Origin: an uncultured Candidatus Actinomarina sp.
Lineage (GTDB): Bacteria > Actinomycetota > Acidimicrobiia > Actinomarinales > Actinomarinaceae
Reading direction: 5' to 3'
Assembly: GCA_902580215.1 (NCBI GenBank)
Contig: CACHJT010000002.1
Coordinates: 1 to 64,000 of the forward strand
DNA: 64,000 nucleotides
The notes beneath the pieces are model-generated. The model worked only from the letters and a program-made list of their open reading frames with translations. It made no database searches and was not told where the DNA came from. Positions 1 through 7,212 of this stretch are shown in pieces. Numbering within the stretch: the stretch's first letter is position 1; the number at the start of each line of letters is the position of its first letter. A program made the position numbers and the translations under genes.

Positions 1-1
1 C

Positions 2-514
2 TTTTGGTTTGACCCAAATAGAGTCGCCTATGCAGCAGAGTTTATAGAGTCAAAGCTAGTACAGTTTGATCCAAGTAATTCAGCGAACTACGAAGCTGCT
101 GGAGAAGCCTATGTATCAGAGTTAAAAAGCTTAACTAGTCAGGTTTCTCAGTTAATTTCATCAGTGCCTTCACAAAATAGAAAGCTCATAACCACACATG
201 AGTCTTTAGGTTATTTAGAGGCTAAGTTTGGACTCGAAGTATTGTCAACAATTATTCCTGATTTAGACTCTTCAAATGAGATTTCACCATCACAGCTTGT
301 AGGTGTGATTGATGTAATTGAAGATAATAATATAAAGGTAATCTTTATTGAGGCAGAAGCCCCATCAGTTTATGCTGAAACAATTGTGGCTGAGACAGGA
401 ATAAAAGCTGTAGAGGGATTATGGGTAGAAACCCTAAGGCCTGGTCAAACCTATCCAGAGTTTTTGATCACAGCTGTTGAATTAATTGTGGAGAATCTTT
501 CAAATACGGATTAA
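2..514 (+). CDS. Metal ABC transporter substrate-binding protein, ZnuA/TroA-like (5' truncated)
   Basis: C-terminal 170 residues of a periplasmic or lipid-anchored metal-binding protein (SBP cluster A-I, TroA-like) that delivers Zn or Mn to the ABC importer encoded next. The reading frame is open from base 2, so the true start lies left of the window. It begins with FWFDP, matching the family's (H)xWxDP segment after a metal-binding histidine, and contains THESLGYL, corresponding to the conserved HxxxxY/F stretch with another ligand histidine. The IEAEAPS stretch near the end fits the family's conserved acidic ligand segment. The ATPase gene follows after about 44 bases and the permease overlaps that, so the three form one operon. 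Zn versus Mn specificity cannot be told from this part; there is no His-rich loop in the visible portion. Confidence 0.85.
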   Translation, partial: FWFDPNRVAYAAEFIESKLVQFDPSNSANYEAAGEAYVSELKSLTSQVSQLISSVPSQNRKLITTHESLGYLEAKFGLEVLSTIIPDLDSSNEISPSQLVGVIDVIEDNNIKVIFIEAEAPSVYAETIVAETGIKAVEGLWVETLRPGQTYPEFLITAVELIVENLSNTD

Positions 515-558
515 GTTGATTGTAGATAACTTTCAGCTATCTAAGGAAAGATATCACA

Positions 559-1347
559 ATGAAAACAACTGAAAATATATTTGATGACACAGCAATCATT
601 GTTTCAGATGGTTGCTGTGTTCAACTCGCAAACAATCCTGCATTGGATGATGTCACTTTTGAAATAAAAAAAGGAAAAAAAGTAGCAGTCGTCGGTCCAA
701 ATGGAGGCGGCAAATCTACCTTATTTAATGCTATTGCAGGGCTGGTCCCCGTAATCAACGGTTCCCTCAAAATTAATGGAATGAGCCCAAAAGATGCAAA
801 AGGGACAATAAGCTACGTTCCCCAAAGAGACTTAATAAATAGAAATTTTCCACTTTCTGTGAAACAAGTCGTTGAAATGGGTTTAATTAACAAAAATACT
901 TTGAATCTGTTTTCAAGAAAAGAAATAAATTTAAAAATTAAAGAAGCACTTACAAACGTTGGGCTTTCAGAAAAGATAAATGAAAATATAAACAATTTAT
1001 CTGGTGGACAATTTCAAAGAGTCTTAATAGCAAGAGGTCTGGCCCAAGATGCAGATATTTTACTATTAGACGAGGCATTTAGTGCGGTTGATGTAGGAGC
1101 CCAAGAAGACATAATGAGTTTAATCAATGATATAAACTTAGACGGAAAAACTATATTAGTAGCAACTCATGACCTAAATAACCTTGAAAAAAATTTTGAC
1201 GAAGTGCTATGTCTTAACAGGCATTGTTGCGCATACGGAGATCCCGCCGAAGTTTTAACTGAAGACGTAATTGAAGAAATGTATGGGTCACATTACGAGA
1301 TGTTTAAATATCATGCATCAGAAAACCATGAGAAAAATAATGATTGA
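559..1347 (+). CDS. Metal ABC transporter ATP-binding protein
   Basis: ATPase of the Zn/Mn ABC importer (ZnuC/MntB class), 262 residues. Walker A GPNGGGKST is at about residues 46-54, signature LSGGQ at 147-151, Walker B DILLLDEAF near 166-174 and the H-loop histidine in ATHD near 204; all are intact. A purine-rich AAGGAAAG lies about ten bases before the ATG. The gene sits between the binding protein and the membrane permease, and its last codons overlap the start of the permease, which implies translational coupling. It energises uptake at the cytoplasmic face of the membrane. The N-terminal 20 residues before the usual family start are slightly longer than typical. Confidence 0.93.
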   Translation: MKTTENIFDDTAIIVSDGCCVQLANNPALDDVTFEIKKGKKVAVVGPNGGGKSTLFNAIAGLVPVINGSLKINGMSPKDAKGTISYVPQRDLINRNFPLSVKQVVEMGLINKNTLNLFSRKEINLKIKEALTNVGLSEKINENINNLSGGQFQRVLIARGLAQDADILLLDEAFSAVDVGAQEDIMSLINDINLDGKTILVATHDLNNLEKNFDEVLCLNRHCCAYGDPAEVLTEDVIEEMYGSHYEMFKYHASENHEKNND

Positions 1348-2164
1348 AGTTTTAGTTGAACCCTTTAAGTATGAATTTATGATTCGCTCAATCATTACTG
1401 CTGTAGCATCTGGAATAATGCTATCAACATTAGGGCCCTTTGCCATAAATAGAAATATGGGTTTTATGGCTGACGCAATGGCTCATGCAACACTTCCAAT
1501 TATTGCTGTAGGTGTGTTTTTTGGATTTAGTATCTCCGAGTTGGGGGTTCCTGCATCTGTTCTTATTGCGTTTTTTTTAGGTTACATTATTAAAAATTCA
1601 AATGTTGGCGAAGATACCGCTATAGGAATAATTTTCTCTTCTTTTTTTGCTCTTGGGTTTGTCCTCATATCAGTACTCAATGTAACAATAAATTTAGAAG
1701 ATTTACTGTTTGGGCAGATACTAGCAGTTAGTCGGTTTGACGTCTTTATAGTGGTTTCAATGTGTGTTGTAGTAGTTGGCTTGATGGTTGTCTTCTTCAA
1801 GCAGTTGCTGTTCTACTCGTTTGATCCAATCGGTGCTGAAGTCAAGGGGCTAAACACAAATTTTTTGAATTATCTTTTTCTTGTAGTTTTATCTGTAGCA
1901 ATTGTTGCTTCTCTTCAAACAGTAGGAATTATTCTGGTCTTAAGCATGCTCTTGATACCTGCTGCTGCATCAAAACTAGTAACAAATACATTTGTCTTTT
2001 CAATATACGTAAGCATTATTTTTGGAACATTTTCTTCAGTTTCTGGACTTTACCTATCGTATTTTTACAACCTGCCCTCAGGCCCAACAATGTCTCTGGT
2101 TGCTACTGGAATTTTTATAATTTGTTTTTTTGTAAATAAATTAAAAAAAGTAAAAATTCAATAA
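1340..2164 (+). CDS. Metal ABC transporter permease (ABC-3 family)
   Basis: Integral membrane subunit of the Zn/Mn importer, ABC-3 family (ZnuB/MntC), about 274 residues with roughly eight hydrophobic helices. The N-terminus MIEVLVEPFKYEFMIRS followed by LGPFAINRNMGFMADAMAHA matches the family's invariant start (pore domain followed by RRMxFxGDALAHA). I chose the ATG at 1340 because it gives this family start and an 8-base overlap with the end of the ATPase gene; an in-frame ATG at 1328 is also possible, and the longest frame (from 1271) would overlap the ATPase by 77 bases and add residues foreign to the family. Confidence 0.9.
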   Translation: MIEVLVEPFKYEFMIRSIITAVASGIMLSTLGPFAINRNMGFMADAMAHATLPIIAVGVFFGFSISELGVPASVLIAFFLGYIIKNSNVGEDTAIGIIFSSFFALGFVLISVLNVTINLEDLLFGQILAVSRFDVFIVVSMCVVVVGLMVVFFKQLLFYSFDPIGAEVKGLNTNFLNYLFLVVLSVAIVASLQTVGIILVLSMLLIPAAASKLVTNTFVFSIYVSIIFGTFSSVSGLYLSYFYNLPSGPTMSLVATGIFIICFFVNKLKKVKIQ

Positions 2165-2167
2165 CAA

Positions 2168-2635
2168 ATGTACTCAATTTGGCTTCAGAATTCTACACAT
2201 AATGACAAAATTTACAACTTAATTGAACGATACGCTAGAGATGAAAAAAAAGATTCATTTTTTCCACACGTAACTTTAGTTTCAAAAATTAATTCACATG
2301 AAAAAGCTATGGGGGTGCTTCAATTGCTCTCCAATAAAAAATGTAATATTACTTTCGATAAGATATCTACTGGAGAAACTTACTTTCAAAAACTGTATCT
2401 AGAATCATCAGACAACTCATACTTTTTTAATGCTGTTTCAAAAATAGAAGGTTGGCCAAGTCTTTGGGTACCCCATATGTCATTGTGTTACGGGGATGAG
2501 TTACCTAAATCTTTCGACTTAGGGGAGCTTAATAAACTCATCCCTATAACACTCACTTTTGACACTATTGCTGTTTACAAAACAGGCCCTAAAGTGTCAG
2601 AGTGGAAGGAGATAACCACTCTTTTTTTGGATTGA
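2168..2635 (+). CDS. 2H phosphoesterase superfamily protein (2'-5' RNA ligase / cyclic phosphodiesterase-like)
   Basis: 155 residues with the two-histidine signature of the 2H superfamily: HVTL near residue 35 and HMSL near residue 100, the pair that forms the active site of cyclic phosphodiesterases and LigT/ThpR enzymes. Members hydrolyse cyclic nucleotide phosphates or join RNA ends; the substrate here is unknown. The spacing of the two motifs (about 65 residues) and total length fit the plant CPDase-like branch. The ATG follows the metal permease stop by three bases, so it is probably cotranscribed although functionally unrelated. A convergent gene follows. Confidence 0.75.
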   Translation: MYSIWLQNSTHNDKIYNLIERYARDEKKDSFFPHVTLVSKINSHEKAMGVLQLLSNKKCNITFDKISTGETYFQKLYLESSDNSYFFNAVSKIEGWPSLWVPHMSLCYGDELPKSFDLGELNKLIPITLTFDTIAVYKTGPKVSEWKEITTLFLD

Positions 2636-2664
2636 TTCCAAAACAACAAATATATTTTAAATAT

Positions 2665-4899
2665 CTAAACAATTGCAAAACTTTCATTTGAAAAATCTAT
2701 TGATAAGCTTTGTGATGTAGATATTATTGAAAAATTATTTTCACCAATACCAAGAATTGCTGGAATTCTATGTTCAGCACACCTTATTGCCATGTGAGAG
2801 TTGGGACCTCCATACTGGGTAATCAATGATTTGATTTTATAATTAAAAATCCAATCCCATCCTGGGTCTGCTGCTGGGATAACTACTATCTTATTATCAA
2901 GGTCGTAAGGTTGGTTTGAATGATGGTCAAGTAGCAAAATTTCTCCAGAAACTGTTCCTTGTCCAATGTAATTCCCTTCTTTGCTCATTTCCTCATATAA
3001 ATAAAAATCATCGGATGACGAGATTAAGTCAGGCATTAATGTGTTTTTAAGATCTAAATTAATTGTATTTTCTTGGCTAAATTCAATATTAAGTCTTTGA
3101 AAAAGTTCTTCATCACTTATATTTTGCTCCTCTATTTCATTTAAAATACCGTCAATTCCTTTTGTATAATAAAATTTTGAATTTTCTCTTGTTGCAATAG
3201 CAGTCTGAAACATTTCAATCCACGATGATGCTGTGTATGGAATATTGTTAAATTTAAAATATTTATCAATATTTGTAAATATAGCTTTTTGCAATGAAAT
3301 ATTTTCATCATGTATTTCACTATTTTGAATCAACAGCTCAGTGAACTCTAAATTATTTCTTAAATTAGATGAAGATAAATTATAGTTACCTGCCCTAATG
3401 TGTCCATAAATGTCTAAAAAGCTATCAAGACTTTGTTTTCCAATTTTGACCTGATAAGCGTCCGCCTTCATTTTCGTACTTATCGACTTTACTGATAACA
3501 ATAATGAGTTTTTATGTGCTTCGGTAATTACTTCTTTTCTCAAAAGATTATTTAATTGAGCAAAATACACAAACCCCAATCTTGAATGATGTGTAAATGG
3601 CAATGCCATATTGTCTCTAATAAATTTTATATTTTCTTTTTTAGAGTATTCAAAATTCCCATCAAGCAAAGAGAACGCATTCAACATAGTCTTATTGTTT
3701 TTTTCTAGAGTTGATTTGTTAAAGCTATCAATATCAATTAAATCTTGATGCCATTTCTCAATCTCTTCTGACCTAATAATTTTTTTATATTCAATTGCGA
3801 ACTCATCTTCAGAGTCAAACACATATGATGATCGAGAGATATTAAATTCAATTGAATCATGTAAATGCGGGTTTTCTTTCAATTTTTCTAATTGATGCTG
3901 TATTATTTTTTCACAGCTATCGACTTGTAAGCTTCGAGTTAAAAAACTATTTAAACTATGGTTAACATTTATGTAGGGCACATTATTGAAAAGCTCCATT
4001 AATTTAGCCGGTTTATATTTTCTATAACCAAATTCACCGCGCTGTATATTCCATGTTGAGTCTGTAAACATAAATTTATATAAGCCAAATGCAACATTGT
4101 CAGGTTTTTTTCCAATCATTTCTGCTGGATTCATGTCCGACATATTGCTAAAAAGGTGATTTATGCCAAAACGATCATCCGTAGTATCTTTTAAAGCCTC
4201 AAATTTTTTTATATTCTGCTCAATTATTTTTTTCTCTGTAAAGATCAAATCCTTATCAACTTTTCTCTCCATCAGAGGCCGTACTTGCAAAAGCAGTGGA
4301 GAAGAATTGTTATTCAAAACCATTTCAATGTCCAAATGTTTGTTCCCAAATAAATCTTCTAATTTTGTCAAAATATTTAGATATATAGAATATTCATCAT
4401 ATTTTTTTGGTAACTTGTTTATTGATCTATGAACATAAAAATTTTTAATCTGATTGTACTTTCCAGATGTAACAGCATCAGTTTCTGGACCACTATAAAT
4501 TGAAAATGATCTGTAAAGAGAGTCTGTCCCAACCTTAAAAGATGTAAGCACAGATACGCTTCTTGCATTTTTTACATAATCTTGCAAAATCACGGTCTGA
4601 TTCACATCTTTTTCGTAGCTATTTAACACTTGATTCCATGATTCTTTAATATCATTTATTCTTTTCTTGCTGATTGGTCCGATGGAAAGATATTTACCTG
4701 CATTAGAAGAGCTCTCTAAGTCTTCATTAGAACTATTGCTTCTTATCATTATTTCTTCTGAAAAATCATTGAGAATCTCGTTAATATTTTCTAAATCTTT
4801 CAAAGAAAGCTCTCTAAAGTATGGAATTTCTATATCCGTATGGTTTGCTACAAACTCTAGGTTTTTAGCTTTATTACCATAATTTATTTGATCATCCAT
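2665..4899 (-). CDS. PEP-synthase-like enzyme (PEP/pyruvate-binding plus swivelling phosphohistidine domain)
   Basis: About 744 residues. The N-terminal third is a PPDK/PEP-synthase ATP-grasp-like domain (MIRSNSSNEDLESSSNAGKY; VTSGKYN; closing LLLQVRPL). The middle carries YGHIRAGNYNLSSS, resembling the YGHxRPGTYD segment of PEP-synthase-like proteins from polysaccharide loci. The C-terminus is the swivelling domain with GGPNSHMAIRCAEHRIPAILG-type sequence, whose histidine is the phosphorylation site in the family. There is no PEP-binding TIM barrel, so it is more like rifampin phosphotransferase-type dikinases than true PEP synthase; the acceptor is unknown. ATG 4899 has AGGTGA just upstream; GTG 4905 is an alternative. 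It directly follows trpB2 and so shares its trp attenuator. Confidence 0.7.
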   Translation of the reverse strand: MDDQINYGNKAKNLEFVANHTDIEIPYFRELSLKDLENINEILNDFSEEIMIRSNSSNEDLESSSNAGKYLSIGPISKKRINDIKESWNQVLNSYEKDVNQTVILQDYVKNARSVSVLTSFKVGTDSLYRSFSIYSGPETDAVTSGKYNQIKNFYVHRSINKLPKKYDEYSIYLNILTKLEDLFGNKHLDIEMVLNNNSSPLLLQVRPLMERKVDKDLIFTEKKIIEQNIKKFEALKDTTDDRFGINHLFSNMSDMNPAEMIGKKPDNVAFGLYKFMFTDSTWNIQRGEFGYRKYKPAKLMELFNNVPYINVNHSLNSFLTRSLQVDSCEKIIQHQLEKLKENPHLHDSIEFNISRSSYVFDSEDEFAIEYKKIIRSEEIEKWHQDLIDIDSFNKSTLEKNNKTMLNAFSLLDGNFEYSKKENIKFIRDNMALPFTHHSRLGFVYFAQLNNLLRKEVITEAHKNSLLLSVKSISTKMKADAYQVKIGKQSLDSFLDIYGHIRAGNYNLSSSNLRNNLEFTELLIQNSEIHDENISLQKAIFTNIDKYFKFNNIPYTASSWIEMFQTAIATRENSKFYYTKGIDGILNEIEEQNISDEELFQRLNIEFSQENTINLDLKNTLMPDLISSSDDFYLYEEMSKEGNYIGQGTVSGEILLLDHHSNQPYDLDNKIVVIPAADPGWDWIFNYKIKSLITQYGGPNSHMAIRCAEHRIPAILGIGENNFSIISTSQSLSIDFSNESFAIV

Positions 4900-4905
4900 T
4901 CTCAC

Positions 4906-6261
4906 CTATTTGTTTACTGACTCCAAAGCTACTTGAACTTTTTCAGACGGAAATTCGTAGTCAACCATCTGTCCACTCAAAAAGTTTTCATAAGCTTTCA
5001 TATCAAAGTGACCATGTCCACACATTGCTGTCAATACAGCAATACTTTCAGAATTTTGGTCGGCATCTTTCACTGCCCTAATTGCTGACGCAATTGCATG
5101 AGTTGCTTCAGGAGCAGGAACTATGCCTTCTGTTTTAGCAAATAGTTGACCAGCCTCGAAACACTCTTTTTGTCCTATTGCTTCTGCTTCGATTAATTTC
5201 TCTTCATACATTGCACTGACTAAAGGTGCCATTCCGTGGTATCTTAAACCTCCAGCATGAATTGGATCAGGCACAAAAGAATGACCAAGGGTATGCATTT
5301 TGACTACGGGGGCCATTCCTACTGAATCCCCAAAATCATATGCATACGTTCCCTTAGTCAAAGATGGACAAGCCTGTGGCTCAACAGCTCTAATAATCGT
5401 AGACTTGTTATTTTGTATATTTTCTCTAGCAAAAGGTGTAAAAAGACCGGCAAAGTTAGAACCACCGCCAGTACAGCCAACTATTACATCTGGATAGTCG
5501 TCAGCCAGTGCCAATTGTTTTAGGGCTTCTTCTCCAATAATAGTTTGATGCATTAGGACGTGATTCAACACACTTCCTAGTGCGTATCTTGTTTTTTCAT
5601 CTTTTGCTGCAACTTCAATAGCTTCTGAAATTGCAATACCAAGACTTCCAGGAGTTTCAGGGTCTTCCGAAAGAAACTTTTTACCAATATCTGTTCTTTC
5701 AGACGGGCTTGAATATACCTTTGCGCCGTATATTTCCATCATGGTCTTCCTGTAAGGTTTTGCTAAGTATGATGCAGCTACTTGAAATACCTCTAACTCA
5801 ATTCCAAAAGCCTGACATGCAAAAGCCAAAGCAGAACCCCACTGACCAGCACCTGTTTCCGTAACCATTTTTGTAACACCTTCTTCCGCGTTATAAAACG
5901 CTTGGGGGATTGCAGTGTTAGGTTTATGCGAGCCAGACGGGGATCCACCTTCGTATTTGTAATATATTCTTGATTTTGTACCTAGAGCTTTTTCAAGTCG
6001 AACTGCTCTAAATAAAGGGGAAGGTCTATAAAGCTTATATAAATCTAAAACAGGCTTTGGTATATCTATAAAAGAATCTTGAGACACTTCTTGTAAAATC
6101 AAACCCATTGGAAATAAGGGAGCTAAATCCTCTGGACCAATTGGCTCCATTGTTTGCGGATTCAATGGTGGTGGTAGTGGATTTGGCAAGTCCGGAATGA
6201 TGTTATACCACTGTGTTGGCATCTCAGATTCTGATAATAAAAATTTATATTGTTCGCTCAT
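4906..6261 (-). CDS. trpB2: TrpB2-type tryptophan synthase beta chain
   Basis: PLP-dependent enzyme of the TrpB2 branch, 451 residues, condensing indole (or an indole donor) with L-serine to tryptophan. GSHKPNTA contains the Schiff-base lysine at about 113; ETGAGQWG follows as in TrpB; a glycine-rich GGGSNFAG binds the cofactor phosphate. The N-terminal extension and the RPSPLFRA segment are typical of TrpB2 and absent from TrpB1. GGAGGAAC sits just before the ATG. No trpA lies nearby, as is common for TrpB2. The upstream leader carries a trp attenuator (three Trp codons plus competing hairpins), direct evidence that the cell treats this gene as a tryptophan-supply gene. The PEP-synthase-like gene follows without a gap. 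Confidence 0.93.
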   Translation of the reverse strand: MSEQYKFLLSESEMPTQWYNIIPDLPNPLPPPLNPQTMEPIGPEDLAPLFPMGLILQEVSQDSFIDIPKPVLDLYKLYRPSPLFRAVRLEKALGTKSRIYYKYEGGSPSGSHKPNTAIPQAFYNAEEGVTKMVTETGAGQWGSALAFACQAFGIELEVFQVAASYLAKPYRKTMMEIYGAKVYSSPSERTDIGKKFLSEDPETPGSLGIAISEAIEVAAKDEKTRYALGSVLNHVLMHQTIIGEEALKQLALADDYPDVIVGCTGGGSNFAGLFTPFARENIQNNKSTIIRAVEPQACPSLTKGTYAYDFGDSVGMAPVVKMHTLGHSFVPDPIHAGGLRYHGMAPLVSAMYEEKLIEAEAIGQKECFEAGQLFAKTEGIVPAPEATHAIASAIRAVKDADQNSESIAVLTAMCGHGHFDMKAYENFLSGQMVDYEFPSEKVQVALESVNK

Positions 6262-6273
6262 TGTTCCTCCTAA

Positions 6274-6303
6274 AATAAAAAAACCGGGCTGTGCCCGGCT
6301 TTA
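6274..6303 (-). terminator. Intrinsic terminator of the trp attenuator
   Basis: On the minus strand CCGGGC-ACA-GCCCGG (6-bp GC stem, three-base loop, plus 6298-6293 with 6289-6284) is followed by a run of seven T. It lies in the 5' leader of trpB2, after the Trp-rich leader peptide and only 12 bases before the ribosome binding site, so it acts as a conditional terminator rather than the end of an operon. Its 5' arm can alternatively pair with GTGCC at 6326-6322. Confidence 0.85.
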
Positions 6304-6326
6304 CAAAACAACATAGAACTAGGCAC

Positions 6327-6371
6327 CTACATATGTAGCGTCCACCAGTTCCAGTTTGTTACTTTATACAT
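6327..6371 (-). CDS. trp leader peptide (14 residues, W-N-W-W)
   Basis: Short reading frame MYKVTNWNWWTLHM ending in TAG, with Trp at positions 7, 9 and 10 (three of 14 residues). The Trp codons lie exactly in the segment that pairs with the downstream arm of the attenuator. No Shine-Dalgarno sequence is visible before the ATG; a TACATT hexamer 8-13 bases upstream could be a -10 element, which would make the transcript leaderless, a common arrangement in actinobacteria. Its product is presumably a sensing peptide with no function of its own. Confidence 0.8.
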   Translation of the reverse strand: MYKVTNWNWWTLHM

Positions 6372-6483
6372 TGTTATTAATGTAGATGTTTTTTTTAAAA
6401 TTTCAAAATTATAATTGTAAATTTTTTGTTAACAGAAAATGTCGAAATATCAATATATCCATTCATAACCTAGTATTGGGTTC

Positions 6484-7212
6484 ATGAATAAAATAATTCA
6501 CTCTATTGATTTAACAAAAATTTATGGAGAAAAAGAAACAAGTGTCACAGCGTTAGACAAAATCAATGTCGAGTTTAAAGAAAACGAATTTACAGCAATC
6601 ATGGGTCCATCTGGCTCTGGAAAGTCAACATTACTTCATTGTTTAGCAGGATTAGACAGACCAACATCTGGTCAGATATTTCTAAAAGAAGATGACATAT
6701 CAACTTTAAATGATAAACAATTAACAAAAATTAGACGAGACAGCTTTGGCTTTGTATTTCAGGCTTTTAACCTAATCCCAACTTTAACTGCTGAAGAAAA
6801 CATCACATTACCAGCATCTATTGCTGGAAGAAAGCCAGATATGGACTGGGTAAAACAAGTAATTGAAACAGTAGATATAGGAGACAGGTTAACACATAGG
6901 CCCAATGAATTATCCGGTGGACAGCAACAGAGAGTAGCAGCTGCTAGAGCCATGGCTACAAAGCCTGAAGTAATTTTTGCAGACGAGCCATCAGGAAATT
7001 TAGATTCAAAATCAAGCAAAGAACTTTTAAGTTTCATGAAGTCCGTAGTTGAAGAGCTTAACCAGACAATCATTATGGTTACACACGATCCCTACGCTGC
7101 TTCCTATGCCAATAGAGTAATAATGCTTAAAGATGGAAGAATTGCTAGTGACTTAGAACAACCAACACAAGAAGAAATTGTTGCAGAGGTTACAGCTTTA
7201 ACTAACATCTGA
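6484..7212 (+). CDS. ABC transporter ATP-binding protein, MacB/LolD type
   Basis: 242-residue ATPase with Walker A GPSGSGKST near residues 39-47, Q-loop in FVFQAFNL, signature LSGGQQQRV, Walker B VIFADEPSGNLDS and H-loop VTHD. The E-P-S/T-G-N-L-D-S stretch after Walker B is characteristic of the MacB/LolD/FtsE group that drives mechanotransmission rather than substrate import. The next gene encodes the matching FtsX-type permease, whose ATG overlaps this stop codon by one base (TGATG). The pair probably exports or releases a lipid, lipoprotein or peptide; the substrate is unknown. Confidence 0.92.
   Translation: MNKIIHSIDLTKIYGEKETSVTALDKINVEFKENEFTAIMGPSGSGKSTLLHCLAGLDRPTSGQIFLKEDDISTLNDKQLTKIRRDSFGFVFQAFNLIPTLTAEENITLPASIAGRKPDMDWVKQVIETVDIGDRLTHRPNELSGGQQQRVAAARAMATKPEVIFADEPSGNLDSKSSKELLSFMKSVVEELNQTIIMVTHDPYAASYANRVIMLKDGRIASDLEQPTQEEIVAEVTALTNI

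Larger units (their letters stand above)
6270..6375 (-). promoter_or_regulatory. trp operon attenuator leader (leader peptide plus alternative hairpins)
   Basis: The leader of trpB2 has the classical attenuator order. Segment 1 (TGGAACTGG, plus 6353-6345, inside the Trp codons) pairs over nine positions with segment 2 (CCTAGTTCTA, plus 6323-6314), with one bulge. Segment 2 also offers GTGCC (6326-6322) to pair with GGCAC (6295-6291), which is the 5' arm of the terminator; segments 3 and 4 form the terminator itself. A ribosome stalled on the Trp codons would free segment 2, favouring the antiterminator. The leader stop codon lies between segments 1 and 2. This is sequence-derived; folding energies were not calculated. 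Confidence 0.85.

Noticed and set aside
1271-1339. Longer start for the metal permease
   Set aside because: It overlaps the ATPase gene by 77 bases and adds residues not found in ABC-3 permeases; the start at 1,340 gives the family N-terminus.
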